A stretch of DNA of 64,000 bases from Demequina flava. GTDB lineage: Bacteria; Actinomycetota; Actinomycetes; Actinomycetales; Demequinaceae. Positions 54,199 to 63,826 of this stretch are shown here, one piece after another. The stretch lies in assembly GCF_000975035.1 (NCBI RefSeq), contig NZ_BBRA01000001.1, positions 62,001 to 126,000 on the forward strand, in the 5' to 3' direction. The notes beneath the pieces are model-generated. The model had not been told where the DNA came from, ran no database searches, and saw only the letters and a program-made list of their open reading frames with translations. A program made the translations under genes and the position numbers. The number at the start of each line of letters is the position of its first letter. The first letter of the stretch is position 1.

Positions 54199-54662
54199 CT
54201 TCCAGCGCCTGTCGAATCGCGCTCTGCGCGGAGGTCGCTGATTGCTCCCTGGAAGTCGTCCAGGTTCTGGAAGTTTTGGTAGACACTCGCGAAGCGCAGG
54301 TACGCGATCTCGTCGAGCTCACGCAGCGGTGGCAAGATCGCCAGCCCGATGTCCGTCGCGTTGATCTCCGCGACTCCCGAGGCGCGAATTGCTTCTTCTA
54401 CCTTGTGTGCCAGCACGGCGAGGTCGTCGTCGCTGACAGGTCGTCCTTGACATGCCTTACGGACGCCGCTCATGACCTTTTCACGACTAAAGGGTTCAGC
54501 AACCCCATTGCGCTTCATGACGGTCAGGCTTGCCGTCTCCACCGTCGAGAACCGCTTTCCGCACTGGGGACACTCGCGTCGACGCCGGATGGACAGGCCA
54601 TCATCGGTCGTGCGTGAATCGACGACACGAGAGTCTGGGTTCTTGCAGAACGGACAGTGCAT
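54195..54662 (-). CDS. nrdR: Transcriptional repressor NrdR
   Basis: Repressor of ribonucleotide reductase genes, sensing ATP/dATP through an ATP-cone. The 155-residue protein has an N-terminal zinc ribbon (Cys3, Cys6, Cys31, Cys34 in [17 protein letters not shown]...ECPQCGKRF), then the ATP-cone ([30 protein letters not shown]) and [15 protein letters not shown]. The ATG at 54660-54662 is chosen because it begins with the family's MHCPFC. It lies downstream of the LysM gene, next to lexA, the usual actinobacterial order, although nrdJ or nrdAB genes are not in the window. Confidence 0.96.
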   Translation of the reverse strand: MHCPFCKNPDSRVVDSRTTDDGLSIRRRRECPQCGKRFSTVETASLTVMKRNGVAEPFSREKVMSGVRKACQGRPVSDDDLAVLAHKVEEAIRASGVAEINATDIGLAILPPLRELDEIAYLRFASVYQNFQNLDDFQGAISDLRAERDSTGAGS

Positions 54663-54748
54663 GACACTACTGTCCCACGACCGACCCCTCAGATAGCAAT
54701 CCGCCACCTACCAGCGACGCCACAAATCCGGCCTTGGCGGCGTTCCGG

Positions 54749-55159
54749 CTAGTCGAGAGCGGGAATTCGCAGCTGCTCGCCGACCTGGAGCGTGGAACCG
54801 GACATTGCGTTCATGTTCGAGATGTCTGCCACGGCGTCACGGACGTCCTCCCCTGGCGCGGTGATGGAGGACGCGATCGACCAGAGGGTCTCGCCGTGAG
54901 CCACCGTGTGGGTGTCATAGACAGCAGGTGTACCTGAGCCGTCACCGGCGAAGGCCTGGGGGCCAAACACCGCTGCGGCAATCGCCAAGATGACGGCCGC
55001 CAGCACGCGACGCCGACGGCGCATCACTGGACTGTCGATGATGCGGACGCGTCCGACGGAGTGAGAGGCGGCGTTGCGCTCACGCTTGTGCGCGGGTGCG
55101 GGGCTCTGGGACCGCACACGGTAAGCACCTGCGGGAATGGTCATCGCTGCTGCAGTCAT
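54749..55159 (-). CDS. LysM-domain protein
   Basis: The 136-residue protein has a short basic N-terminus, a membrane helix (about residues 52-72, VLAAVILAIAAAVFGPQAFA) and a single extracytoplasmic LysM domain (HTVAHGETLWSIASSITAPGED...NMNAMSGSTLQVGEQLRIPAL). It is likely a peptidoglycan-binding protein. The ATG at 55157-55159 has GGAGGAG upstream. It is divergent from lexA, and two LexA boxes lie 13-43 bp in front of it, so it should be SOS-controlled. In other Actinobacteria a LysM protein beside lexA is an SOS division inhibitor; that role here is inference. Confidence 0.9.
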   Translation of the reverse strand: MTAAAMTIPAGAYRVRSQSPAPAHKRERNAASHSVGRVRIIDSPVMRRRRRVLAAVILAIAAAVFGPQAFAGDGSGTPAVYDTHTVAHGETLWSIASSITAPGEDVRDAVADISNMNAMSGSTLQVGEQLRIPALD

Positions 55160-55171
55160 GATCTCCTCCAT

Positions 55172-55187
55172 TCGAACATCTGTTCGT
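55172..55187. promoter_or_regulatory. LexA (SOS) box 1
   Basis: TCGAAC-ATCT-GTTCGT, one mismatch from the actinobacterial consensus TCGAAC-N4-GTTCGA, in the lexA/LysM divergent promoter. Confidence 0.88.
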
Positions 55188-55202
55188 CGAACATCTGTTC
55201 TA
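55187..55202. promoter_or_regulatory. LexA (SOS) box 2
   Basis: TCGAAC-ATCT-GTTCTA, sharing one base with box 1 so that the pair is spaced 15 bp apart. Confidence 0.85.
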
Positions 55203-55238
55203 TTTGTAGCACTGTCGGCACGGAAGGGCAAGACACGC

Positions 55239-55254
55239 TCGAACATATGTTTGA
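55239..55254. promoter_or_regulatory. LexA (SOS) box 3
   Basis: TCGAAC-ATAT-GTTTGA, closer to lexA (91 bp before its start) and likely its main autoregulatory site. Confidence 0.82.
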
Positions 55255-55344
55255 TTCCTGTGCGTGGTTGCTCTACCGTCATGGAAGACAGCGAATCACC
55301 GGGGTCTGACATCGAATCGGTCACCGGGTATCTCAGGAGGAGAC

Positions 55345-56052
55345 ATGGAGCACTCAACGGGCGGCACGGATGCCACCATTCACGAGTTCCCCGACAAGGG
55401 CGGCGCCGGAGTGAGCGAGCGCCAGCGGCTCATCCTCGAGTTCATTCGCGAATGCGTCGACTCCCGCGGGTATCCGCCGTCAATGCGCGAGATTGGTCGC
55501 GCCGTCGGCTTGACCTCAACCTCTTCGGTTCAGCACCAGCTAAGTGCGCTGCAGGGCAAGGGGCTTTTGCGCCGCGACCCAAACCGGCCACGCGCGATGG
55601 AAGTGATCCTGCCGGAAGAGGCGAGCGAGACCAGCGCACCCGCAGAAGTCGTCTCGGACGGCCCGGTTCCGGCCGGAGACGTCACGACCGTACCTCTAGT
55701 GGGCCGCATCGCCGCAGGTGGGCCGGTCTTGGCCGAGCAAGCGGTCGAGGACACCTTCACACTCCCCCGCCAGCTAACGGGTCAAGGCGAGTTGTTCATG
55801 CTGACGGTCACCGGTGACTCGATGATTGACGCCGCGATCTGCGACGGCGACCTCGTCGTGGTCCGCCGGCAGAACACCGCTGAGAACGGTGACATCGTGG
55901 CCGCTCTGCTCGATGATGAGGCCACAGTGAAGACCTTCCGTCGCAAGAACGACCAGGTGTGGCTCATGCCTCACAACCCCGCGTACACGCCCATTGATGG
56001 CACTCACGCGTCCATCATGGGCAAGGTCGTGTCAGTGCTACGTAAGGTCTAA
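55345..56052 (+). CDS. lexA: SOS repressor LexA
   Basis: Repressor of the DNA-damage response, inactivated by RecA-stimulated self-cleavage. The 235-residue protein has an N-terminal winged helix-turn-helix (about residues 23-88, [33 protein letters not shown]), then a cleavage site at Ala124-Gly125. The catalytic Ser159 (GDSM) and Lys196 (VKTFRR) complete the S24 peptidase domain. The ATG at 55345 has AGGAGG upstream; an N-terminal extension in the open frame is rejected. Three LexA boxes in the divergent promoter region indicate autoregulation and control of the LysM gene. Confidence 0.97.
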   Translation: MEHSTGGTDATIHEFPDKGGAGVSERQRLILEFIRECVDSRGYPPSMREIGRAVGLTSTSSVQHQLSALQGKGLLRRDPNRPRAMEVILPEEASETSAPAEVVSDGPVPAGDVTTVPLVGRIAAGGPVLAEQAVEDTFTLPRQLTGQGELFMLTVTGDSMIDAAICDGDLVVVRRQNTAENGDIVAALLDDEATVKTFRRKNDQVWLMPHNPAYTPIDGTHASIMGKVVSVLRKV

Positions 56053-56077
56053 CTCACGACCTCGTCGCGGCGCGCAG

Positions 56078-56302
56078 CTACTTCTTCCAGCCGTCTTGCC
56101 AGTGGAATTCACCGGTGATAGCGCGGCGCATGGCGTTCATCGCGTTCGCGATGGTGGTTTGGTAGACACGCGAGTCTTCGGTCTCTGCCTGCTCGGCTAG
56201 CTTTCTGGAGCCGGCCTCATACGACTGAAGATACTCCGCAAAGCGGGCGCGCTCGGCCTCTTGGCCGCGGCGAAACTCTTCGGAGGTCTCGTTGTCACTC
56301 AT
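56078..56302 (-). CDS. Small charged protein of unknown function
   Basis: The 74-residue protein has no recognised domain. It is rich in Glu, Arg and Ala and predicted helical (EEFRRGQEAERARFAEYLQSYEAGSRKLAEQ), ending in an aromatic tail (FHWQDGWKK). The ATG at 56300-56302 is chosen with a GAGGGTGGG stretch upstream; an ATG at 56335 is an alternative that begins just after the dinG stop. It probably shares the dinG transcript. It could be a real small gene or a chance frame; the codon use and spacing favour real. Confidence 0.6.
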   Translation of the reverse strand: MSDNETSEEFRRGQEAERARFAEYLQSYEAGSRKLAEQAETEDSRVYQTTIANAMNAMRRAITGEFHWQDGWKK

Positions 56303-56340
56303 CGTGGTTGCCCACCCTCTCGTTGTGTTCTGCATAGAGG

Positions 56341-58293
56341 CTACTGCCCCTGCTTGCTCGCAGCATCGTCCAGTCGCTCAAGTGCCCCGAGCACGACGCC
56401 CCGATCGGTCGTCCCCCACAGCGGGGGCATAGACCGCGCGAGGAATCCGCCGTATCGCGCGCTCGAGAGCCGGGAGTCCAGTACCGCTACGACGCCCCGG
56501 TCAGCGGAATTACGAATCAGGCGTCCGGCACCCTGAGCCATCAGCAGCGCCGCGTGCGTAGCTGAGACGGCCATGAAGCCGTTTCCACCGCGCTGAGCGA
56601 CTGCTTCGGTGCGGGCCTGAGCAATGGGCTCATCCGGGCGCGGGAACGGGATGCGGTCAATGAGCACAAGGCTCGCTGAAGCGCCGGGAACGTCAATTCC
56701 CTGCCACAGCGATGTCGACCCGAACAAGCACGCACGCGGATCAGCCTTGAACTGCTCGACGAGCGTCGGGAGCTGATCGTCCAGTTGGTAGAGGATCGGC
56801 ATATCGAGGCGTTGGCGCATCGCTTCCGCGGCTGCCTGACCCGCTCGATGTGACGAGAAAAGGCCCAGAGTGCGCCCGCCCGCGGCACGGATCAGCGCCT
56901 CCATCTCATCGAGTGCCTCCTCCGAGATTCCGCCGGGACCGGGACGCGGCAGGTGCGAGGCCACGTAGAGGATGCCCTGGCGCTCATAGTCGAAGGGGCT
57001 ACCCGCGTCGAGGGTTGTGGGTTCGTTGACGCCCAGGTGCGCGCTGATGGCGCGGAAGTCTCCGCCGAGCGCAAGGGTCGCGGATGTGAAGACCGCAGCC
57101 TTGTCTTCAATTAGCCGGTTCTTGACGAGACCGGCTACGTCCAAAGGTGCCGCAACGATGCGCACCGCTTGCCTGGAGTCGTAGTCGCCGTCCGGTGGGG
57201 CCAGCCAGATCACGTAGCGACCGTGCTCGCCCTGCAGTTCTTCACAGACATCGTGAATCTCCTGCAAAGCGGCGGTTGCGACCTTGGTCGTCGCCGATGC
57301 CGCTTCGGGAGTGGTCTGGCTTTCTTTCTGGATGGCGCTGAGCAACGTGCGCGTCTCCATGCGGACGGTCTCGATCGCTTGCGCTAGCCCTTCATCGAGG
57401 CCCGATCGCAACCGAGTCGGCTCGTGCTCACCCAGCGCCGCGTCCAATGCCCTCGCCGCGCTGTCGAGCGCCTCGGTTGTGTGCCCGGCTTTACGGGCGG
57501 CCCTTGCTGCACGGTCGACTCGCAGCACTGTGATCTCGTGGGTCGCGGCGGAGGTAATGCGGGAAACCAGCTCGTGGGCCTCGTCGACAATTAGAGCGTC
57601 GTGCTCGCCCAGGAGGTCGTGGGACGCAGCCTGCACGCCGAGCACGGCGTGGTTCGTCACGACGATGTGCGCCTTGGCCGCTTCATCGCGGACCTTCTGC
57701 GAGAAGCACTCCTTGATGACGGGACACTTTGACTCCAGGCACTCACGGCCGGAGACCGACACCTGGGCCCACGCGCGATGAGACACACCCGGCACCAAGT
57801 CGTCGCGGTCGCCGCTGTCAGTCTCGTCGGCCCACTGATGCAGGCGCGCCACTTCCTCGCCGAGCTCGCTCGTGGGCCCCGCCGCGATGGGCAACATGTC
57901 GTCGTCCGGCTCGCCATACCCGCCTGCGAGTTTGTGCACGCAAAGGTAGTTAGCCCGACCCTTGAACAACGACGCTGCCGGCCGCTTGCCCAACTCAGGC
58001 TCAAGAGCGTCGAGCACCATGGGCAGGTCCTTCGAGAACACCTGGCGCTGGAGCGCAAGGGTCGCAGTCGACACCACGACTCGCGACCCTTCGCGCGCGG
58101 CGTGGGCGACCGCGGGCACAAGATAGCCCAGCGACTTACCGGTACCAGTGCCCGCTTGGACTAAGACATGCTCGCCGTCACCCAGCGCTTCGTCCACCAA
58201 CACGGCCATCTGGGTTTGGCCCTCACGTGCAGAGCCCCCGAGAGCGCTGACCGCGACCTCGAGCAGCCGTGCGGCCTCGGCGTCCCCGCTCAC
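56341..58293 (-). CDS. dinG: DinG/YoaA-type ATP-dependent DNA helicase
   Basis: SF2 XPD-like 5'-3' DNA helicase with an iron-sulfur cluster, active in replication and R-loop repair. The 650-residue protein has Walker A QAGTGTGKSLGYL (about 46-58) and four cysteines for the [4Fe-4S] cluster (YLCVHKL, then RECLESKCPVIKECF). It also has DEAH in IVDEAHEL, the SAT motif FTSATLAL, ACLFGSTSLWQGIDVPG and a C-terminal QGAGRLIRN. The start is GTG, overlapping the hflX stop as GTGA. Despite its name it has no LexA box of its own here, being coupled to hflX. Confidence 0.93.
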   Translation of the reverse strand: MSGDAEAARLLEVAVSALGGSAREGQTQMAVLVDEALGDGEHVLVQAGTGTGKSLGYLVPAVAHAAREGSRVVVSTATLALQRQVFSKDLPMVLDALEPELGKRPAASLFKGRANYLCVHKLAGGYGEPDDDMLPIAAGPTSELGEEVARLHQWADETDSGDRDDLVPGVSHRAWAQVSVSGRECLESKCPVIKECFSQKVRDEAAKAHIVVTNHAVLGVQAASHDLLGEHDALIVDEAHELVSRITSAATHEITVLRVDRAARAARKAGHTTEALDSAARALDAALGEHEPTRLRSGLDEGLAQAIETVRMETRTLLSAIQKESQTTPEAASATTKVATAALQEIHDVCEELQGEHGRYVIWLAPPDGDYDSRQAVRIVAAPLDVAGLVKNRLIEDKAAVFTSATLALGGDFRAISAHLGVNEPTTLDAGSPFDYERQGILYVASHLPRPGPGGISEEALDEMEALIRAAGGRTLGLFSSHRAGQAAAEAMRQRLDMPILYQLDDQLPTLVEQFKADPRACLFGSTSLWQGIDVPGASASLVLIDRIPFPRPDEPIAQARTEAVAQRGGNGFMAVSATHAALLMAQGAGRLIRNSADRGVVAVLDSRLSSARYGGFLARSMPPLWGTTDRGVVLGALERLDDAASKQGQ

Positions 58294-59780
58294 TCGCCGC
58301 TAGCCGCGTCGTGCAAGCGGCCGGCCAGAGGTTCGTCGACGAGCGCCACCAGGTGGGTTCCAGCCGCTTCGTGGTCTTCAGACAGGACCTCGCCGTGGAG
58401 GTGCACTTCGTTGACAAGGTCGCCCCGCGTGTATGGGACCACAAGGTCGATGCGTACCTCGGGTCGCGGCAGCTCACGCGCGATGAGCGCCATGAGCTCA
58501 GCGATGCCCTCGCCGGTCAGCGCGGACACTTCGATCGTCATCTCGCGTCGCCCACGAAGGCGCATGAGCGTTTCCGGCTCCGCCGCATCAGACTTGTTCA
58601 GGACGATGACTTCCTTCACGTCATCGGCCCCAGGAACGTCTGCCAGGACCTCGCGCACCGCGGAGATCTGGCTCTCCGGGTCAGGGTGCGAGGCGTCGAC
58701 CACGTGCAACATCAGGTCAGCGTGCGCCACTTCTTCCAGCGTCGAGGCGAAGGCCGCCACCAACTGGTGCGGGAGGTCGCGGACAAATCCCACAGTGTCG
58801 GACACGGTGAACTCACGACCATCGGGAGTCTGAGACCGCCGAACTGTGGGGTCAAGCGTGGCGAACAGAGAGTTCTCGACCAATACTCCAGCTCCCGTCA
58901 CGCGATTGAGCAGCGACGACTTTCCCGCGTTGGTGTAGCCGACAATGGCGACGTTGGGCAACGCCAAGCGCCGGTCGCGTCGCACATTGCGCGCAGGCTC
59001 CATCGCCTTGATCTGCCGGCGTAGCTGAGCCATACGCGTGTGGATACGACGGCGATCGAGCTCGATCTTGGTCTCACCGGGGCCGCGCGAGCCCATACCG
59101 GCGGCGGCGCCACCCACCTGGCCACCGGCCTGGCGGGACATCGAGTCACCCCAACCACGTAGACGTGGAAGCAGGTATTCCAGTTGCGCGAGCTCGACCT
59201 GCGCCTTGCCCTCCTTGGACTTGGCGTGCTGCGCGAAGATGTCGAGAATCAGTGCGGTGCGGTCGATGACCTTGACCTTCACCACGTCCTCAAGTGCGCG
59301 CCGCTGGCTCGGCGCAAGGTCGTCATTAACGACGACGGTGTCCGCGCCCACCGCCTTGACGATGTCCTTCACTTCTTCGGCTTTGCCCTTGCCGATGTAC
59401 GTGGCTGGGTCCGGGTGAGGCCGGCGTTGCAGCACACCGTCAAGTACCTGGGAACCGGCGGTCTCGGCGAGCGCAGCGAGCTCTCTCAAGGCGACCTCGG
59501 CATCGGCTGTAGTGCCCCGCGAAAACTGCCCCACGAGGACAACTTTCTCGAGACGCAACTGGCGGTACTCGACCTCAGTAATGTCTTCGAGCTCTGTCGA
59601 GAGGTTGTCGACGCGGCGCAATGCGGCGCGCTCGTCGCGGTCGAACTGGTCGCCGTCGTAATCGGTGCGTGCGGTGGCGCCAGCGGCTACCGCGGTGCCG
59701 GCGCGCGACAGTACGCGCTCGATCGTCGCATCGTCGCGGCTCGCCTGCTCGGCGCTGGTCGGGGTGTCAAGGTCAGCCAT
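58290..59780 (-). CDS. hflX: GTPase HflX
   Basis: Ribosome-splitting GTPase used under stress, of the TRAFAC class. The 496-residue protein has the HflX N-terminal domain (DPATYIGKGKAEEVK, VVNDDLAPSQRRALED, VIDRTALILDIFAQHAKSKEGK) and the GPGETKIELDRRRI linker. The G domain follows with G1 GYTNAGKSSLLN, G2/G3 DTVGFVRDLPHQLV and G4 LNKSD. The ATG at 59778-59780 has GGAGG close upstream. It has a non-conserved N-terminal ~55 residues. dinG overlaps downstream. Confidence 0.96.
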   Translation of the reverse strand: MADLDTPTSAEQASRDDATIERVLSRAGTAVAAGATARTDYDGDQFDRDERAALRRVDNLSTELEDITEVEYRQLRLEKVVLVGQFSRGTTADAEVALRELAALAETAGSQVLDGVLQRRPHPDPATYIGKGKAEEVKDIVKAVGADTVVVNDDLAPSQRRALEDVVKVKVIDRTALILDIFAQHAKSKEGKAQVELAQLEYLLPRLRGWGDSMSRQAGGQVGGAAAGMGSRGPGETKIELDRRRIHTRMAQLRRQIKAMEPARNVRRDRRLALPNVAIVGYTNAGKSSLLNRVTGAGVLVENSLFATLDPTVRRSQTPDGREFTVSDTVGFVRDLPHQLVAAFASTLEEVAHADLMLHVVDASHPDPESQISAVREVLADVPGADDVKEVIVLNKSDAAEPETLMRLRGRREMTIEVSALTGEGIAELMALIARELPRPEVRIDLVVPYTRGDLVNEVHLHGEVLSEDHEAAGTHLVALVDEPLAGRLHDAASGE

Positions 59781-59829
59781 ATGCCTCCATTGTCTCACTG
59801 TGATTCACCAATGACCACGACTGTGCATG

Positions 59830-59835
59830 TAGCCT
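59830..59835 (+). promoter_or_regulatory. Likely leaderless promoter -10 (TAGCCT) of the RsmC-like gene
   Basis: TAGCCT, then 7 nt, then ATG at 59843 with no ribosome binding site; the same layout as hisC and hisD. Confidence 0.45.
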
Positions 59836-59842
59836 CGCTGGA

Positions 59843-60463
59843 ATGAGCCCGACCGACCACTACTTCACCGCGGAGCCCGCGTCCTCTGATGAACGGCGCC
59901 GGATCCGCGTGCCTCTCGCGGGACGCGAGGTTGAACTCGAGACCGCCGCGGGCGTGTTTTCCCCCGGACACATAGACCTTGGAACCCAGGTCCTGCTCAA
60001 GCACCTCCCGCCGCCAGCGGCGACGCTCCTCGACTTGGGCTGCGGTTGGGGGCCCCTCGCTCTCACTGCGGCTTTGCAGAGGCCCGATGCTCGCATCACT
60101 GCCGTAGACGTCAACCGTCGCGCGCTGGACCTGTTGGAGCGCAACGCCGCGCGCCTAGGTGCAGCCGGCGCCATTACGGCCGTCGAGCCCGATGCCGTGC
60201 CCGCGGAGCAGACCTTCGACGCTATCTGGTCGAATCCGCCTATCCGCATCGGCAAGCAAGCGCTGCACGAGCTCTTGACCGCGTGGCTCCCGCGCCTCAA
60301 CACAGGGGGTCAGGCGCACCTCGTCGTGCAGAAGAATCTTGGGTCTGACTCACTCATGGCATGGATCGCTCGACAAACCGATGCCAACGGAAAGCCGTGG
60401 GGCCAGATAGAGAAGGTGGGATCCGCGAAGGGGTTCCGCGTCCTGAGGCTCACGCGTTCTTGA
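59843..60463 (+). CDS. RsmC-like class I SAM methyltransferase
   Basis: The 206-residue single-domain methyltransferase resembles the catalytic half of RsmC/RlmG, which methylate guanine N2 in rRNA. The SAM loop is LLDLGCGWGPLALTA and the catalytic motif is SNPPIRIGK, followed by HLVVQKNLGSDSLM. The N-terminal pseudo-catalytic domain of E. coli RsmC is missing, as is usual in Gram-positive relatives. The exact rRNA target is not readable. The ATG at 59843 appears leaderless. It is divergent from hflX and converges with dapF. Confidence 0.9.
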   Translation: MSPTDHYFTAEPASSDERRRIRVPLAGREVELETAAGVFSPGHIDLGTQVLLKHLPPPAATLLDLGCGWGPLALTAALQRPDARITAVDVNRRALDLLERNAARLGAAGAITAVEPDAVPAEQTFDAIWSNPPIRIGKQALHELLTAWLPRLNTGGQAHLVVQKNLGSDSLMAWIARQTDANGKPWGQIEKVGSAKGFRVLRLTRS

Positions 60464-60469
60464 CAGCGG

Positions 60470-61360
60470 TCAAGGAAGAGTGACGACGCCCTCGGCGACC
60501 AGGACTGCTGGTCCTTCCAGCACCGTGTGGTCCTCGAAAATCCGTACTGTCACCACGCCGCCGGGAACTTCAACGTCCCACACAGCCGGAGCATCGGCCC
60601 CCGCCCAGGTCTTGACAGCCAACGCGACCGCGCACGCCCCGGTGCCGCACGACTGAGTCTCGCCAGAACCACGCTCGTGGACACGCATTCGCACTAGCCC
60701 GCGGGCCTCCGCGTTCACGGCGCGCTCCCCCAGCGCGACCACAAACTCGACATTGGAGCCGTCCGCCGGAACCGGCATCACATCCGGTGCGACGGTGAGG
60801 TCAAGGGCTTCCAACTCGTCGAGGGAGGCCAAGGCGACGACGTGATGAGGGTTCCCGACGTCGACGGAGAGGGCGGGCCTGGCCATATCCAGTCCGCGCG
60901 CTTGCACTTCCGCGTCAAAAGGCGCGTCGCCTGTGCCGACCGTGTAGCCGCCCATGCCGATCGCGTAGGTGCCGTCGCCGGCCGACGTCACGCGGCGAGC
61001 TCCACCGCGGGTCATGAAATCCAAGCCGCCGCTGAGGTCTGCGCCCGTTTCGCGTTCCAAGAACGCGCCAAACACGCGCGCCCCGTTTCCACACATCTCC
61101 GACGTGCTGCCGTCGGCGTTCCAGTAGTCCATGAACCACGAGTCAGGCTCCGCGGCGCTTCCCGCCGGCAGGTTGCCCGATCGCACCGCGCGGATCACTC
61201 CGTCGCCACCAAGCCCGCCTCGACGATCGGCAAGAAACCGCACAACCTCGGGCGTGAGGTCGATGTCACCGTCCTCATCAAGAAGCAAGACAAAGTCGTT
61301 GCGCGTCCCGTGCCCCTTGGTGAAGGGCAAGGTAGTGCCTGGGGCCGATGCTCGGGTCAT
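60470..61360 (-). CDS. dapF: Diaminopimelate epimerase DapF
   Basis: Converts LL-diaminopimelate to meso-diaminopimelate for lysine and, in DAP-type walls, for peptidoglycan; PLP-independent. The 296-residue protein has the two catalytic cysteines, MCGNGAR (first half) and QSCGTGACAVA (second half), with FTKGHGTRNDFV at the N-terminus. The start overlaps the miaA stop as ATGA. One dispersed motif copy falls in the N-terminal extension (61343-61351) and one at 60591. It is the last gene of rny-miaB-miaA-dapF. Confidence 0.96.
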   Translation of the reverse strand: MTRASAPGTTLPFTKGHGTRNDFVLLLDEDGDIDLTPEVVRFLADRRGGLGGDGVIRAVRSGNLPAGSAAEPDSWFMDYWNADGSTSEMCGNGARVFGAFLERETGADLSGGLDFMTRGGARRVTSAGDGTYAIGMGGYTVGTGDAPFDAEVQARGLDMARPALSVDVGNPHHVVALASLDELEALDLTVAPDVMPVPADGSNVEFVVALGERAVNAEARGLVRMRVHERGSGETQSCGTGACAVALAVKTWAGADAPAVWDVEVPGGVVTVRIFEDHTVLEGPAVLVAEGVVTLP

Positions 61361-62292
61361 GTTTCCAGGCTACCCGCGATACGTACGACCTCAGCCGCCG
61401 CACGATCGGCGTCCGCGGCATCGACAGGCCCGTCGACCCACGTCACGCGTGGATCAGGTCCAAACCAGCGCCGTTGACGCCGCGCCAGTCGCCGCGTGTG
61501 TTGGGCAATGAGGTCCTGGGTTTCGCTGCTACTGAGCTCACTGTCGAGATAGCGCAGAGTCTCCGCATAGCCCACCGCGCGCTGCGCTGTTGTGGCCGTG
61601 CGGAGGCCTGCGTCGACCAGCCGCTGCACCTCGTCGACCAGGCCGTCGGCCCACATGCCCGCCACCCGGGCTTCGATACGTGGGTCAAGGACGTCATAGC
61701 CCATCTCAAGCCCGATTTGGACTGCGGGCATCGCGTACTGGTGCGTGGGAAGCGTTGACGAAAACGGCTGCCCGGTCAATTCAATGACTTCGAGCGCACG
61801 CACGATGCGTTTGGCGTTGCGGGCATCGATCCGCTCCGCGGCCACCGGATCAGCAGCGACGAGCTCGCTGTGCAGGATGCCGGGGCCCTCCAGCTCCGCT
61901 CGCGCTTCCAGGCGGGCGCGGACCTCGGGGTCGGTGGGTGGAAAGGAAAAGTGGTCCAGCAGCGCGCGGTGATAGAGGCCCGATCCGCCCACGACAACCG
62001 CTCGCTTGCCGCGCGCATGAATCGCGTCGATGTCCGCGCGAGCGTCACGTTGAAACGCGGCCACGGAGGCATCCTGGTCGACGTCGAGGACGTCGAGTTG
62101 GTGATGCGCGATCCCGCGCCGCTGAGCCAGGGGAAGTTTCGCTGTGCCGATGTCCATGCCGCGGTAGAACTGCATGGAGTCGGCGTTGACGATCTCCCCG
62201 TTCAGCGCCTCTGCGACGGCCAGAGAGACATCCGACTTGCCTGTGGCAGTAGCGCCCACGATCGCAATGACGTGCGGCGCGTCGTCACTCAC
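61357..62292 (-). CDS. miaA: tRNA dimethylallyltransferase MiaA
   Basis: Adds a dimethylallyl group to A37 of tRNAs that read codons starting with U. The 311-residue protein has the P-loop [37 protein letters not shown], the dimethylallyl-PP-binding [12 protein letters not shown] and [14 protein letters not shown] near the C-terminus. The GTG start overlaps the miaB stop as GTGA. Works before MiaB in the same modification pathway and is encoded beside it. Confidence 0.97.
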   Translation of the reverse strand: MSDDAPHVIAIVGATATGKSDVSLAVAEALNGEIVNADSMQFYRGMDIGTAKLPLAQRRGIAHHQLDVLDVDQDASVAAFQRDARADIDAIHARGKRAVVVGGSGLYHRALLDHFSFPPTDPEVRARLEARAELEGPGILHSELVAADPVAAERIDARNAKRIVRALEVIELTGQPFSSTLPTHQYAMPAVQIGLEMGYDVLDPRIEARVAGMWADGLVDEVQRLVDAGLRTATTAQRAVGYAETLRYLDSELSSSETQDLIAQHTRRLARRQRRWFGPDPRVTWVDGPVDAADADRAAAEVVRIAGSLET

Positions 62293-63824
62293 GCGCTTGT
62301 GGACCGCAGCGTCGGCATACCCAACCCCACGGGACCGTCAGCCGGCGCTCCTGTGCCACACGAGGACCCGCAACCGCCGCCTTCGTGATCGTGGTCACCA
62401 TCGCGCACCTGCTGCCATACGTCGCCAGCACGCGTGGGACGCACTGAGTACGTGCCACCGTCCAGAGCCGAATCTGCAATGAGGTGGTACGGAGCCGCGT
62501 GCGTGACATCGACGGTCACGAGATCTCCCGGACGGGGATTCTCGGCTCCGCTCGGCACCGTGAAGTGCACGAGGCGGTTGTCGGGGCTACGTGCCGACAT
62601 GCGCTCGTGCTGAGCGTCCTTGCGGCCGCCGCCCTTGCCCTCGTTGTCCATGACAAGCAGCTCCACGGTTCGCCCCACCAACGTGGCGTTTTCTTCTGCG
62701 CTGATGCGGTTCTGCAGTGCAAGGAGACGCTCAAAGCGTTCCTGCACCACGTCCTTGGGCAGTTCGGGCAATTCGAAGGCAGGCGTGCCGGGGCGCGGCG
62801 AGTACTGGAACGTGAATGCACTGGCGAACCGCGACTGTTCGACGACGCGGAGAGTGTCCTCGAAGTCTTCGTCCGTTTCGCCGGGGAAGCCCACGATGAT
62901 GTCCGTCGTGATGGACGCTTCCGGCATGAGCTCACGGACCTTGTCGAGGATCCCGAGGAACTTCGAGGAGCGGTACGAGCGGCGCATCGCGCGCAACACT
63001 GCGTCCGAGCCTGACTGCAGCGGCATGTGCAGGCTCGGCATGACGTTGGGAGTCTCCGCCATTGCCTCGATGACGTCGTCGGTGAATGCAGCGGGGTGAG
63101 GCGAGGTGAAGCGGACCCGTTCCAGACCTTCGATCTCGCCGCACGCGCGCAGGAGTTTCGCGAAGGCGCCGCGGTCGCCGAACTCGACACCATAGGAGTT
63201 CACGTTTTGGCCAAGGAGCGTCACCTCGACCACGCCCTGCGACACCAGCGCCTCTACCTCGGCGAGGACTTGGCCGGGCCTGCGGTCACGCTCCTTGCCA
63301 CGTAGGGAGGGCACGATGCAGAACGTGCAGGTGTTGTTGCAGCCAACAGAAATCGACACCCACCCGGAAGCGATGGCATCGCGACGGCTCGGGAGCGTCG
63401 AAGGGAAAACCTGAAGCGACTCTTCGATCTCAACTTGCGCCTCGGCATTGTGCCGGGCGCGCTCAAGCAGGACGGGCAGAACGTCCAGGTTGTGGGTGCC
63501 GAAGACGACGTCGACCCAGGGAGCCCTGTCGACGATCTCGCCGCGGTCCTTCTGCGCCAAGCAACCGCCCACGGCGATTTGCATCCCCGGACGACGAGCC
63601 TTGACGGACGCGAGTTGACCGAGGTTGCCGTACAGCTTGTTCGCGGCGTTCTCACGCACTGCGCAGGTGTTGATGACAATGACGTCAGCCTCGTCGGCAG
63701 ACGGGTCTGCAGCACTGTATCCGGCGCCCTCAAGGAGACCTGCCATGTGCTCGGAGTCGTGGACGTTCATCTGACAGCCGAGTGTCTTGACGAGGTAGGT
63801 CGGTGCGAGTGCGGTGTCTGTCAT
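62289..63824 (-). CDS. miaB: tRNA-2-methylthio-N6-dimethylallyladenosine synthase MiaB
   Basis: Radical-SAM methylthiotransferase that converts i6A37 of tRNA to ms2i6A37. The 511-residue protein has the N-terminal MTTase domain with three cluster cysteines ([34 protein letters not shown]). The radical-[11 protein letters not shown] motif follows (Cys-x3-Cys-x2-Cys), and a TRAM domain (about 390-460) comes next. It ends in an extra ~35-residue tail with [16 protein letters not shown], not part of the basic family. The start is ATG, 2 nt after the rny stop. It acts after MiaA. Confidence 0.96.
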   Translation of the reverse strand: MTDTALAPTYLVKTLGCQMNVHDSEHMAGLLEGAGYSAADPSADEADVIVINTCAVRENAANKLYGNLGQLASVKARRPGMQIAVGGCLAQKDRGEIVDRAPWVDVVFGTHNLDVLPVLLERARHNAEAQVEIEESLQVFPSTLPSRRDAIASGWVSISVGCNNTCTFCIVPSLRGKERDRRPGQVLAEVEALVSQGVVEVTLLGQNVNSYGVEFGDRGAFAKLLRACGEIEGLERVRFTSPHPAAFTDDVIEAMAETPNVMPSLHMPLQSGSDAVLRAMRRSYRSSKFLGILDKVRELMPEASITTDIIVGFPGETDEDFEDTLRVVEQSRFASAFTFQYSPRPGTPAFELPELPKDVVQERFERLLALQNRISAEENATLVGRTVELLVMDNEGKGGGRKDAQHERMSARSPDNRLVHFTVPSGAENPRPGDLVTVDVTHAAPYHLIADSALDGGTYSVRPTRAGDVWQQVRDGDHDHEGGGCGSSCGTGAPADGPVGLGMPTLRSTSA

Positions 63825-63826
63825 GC

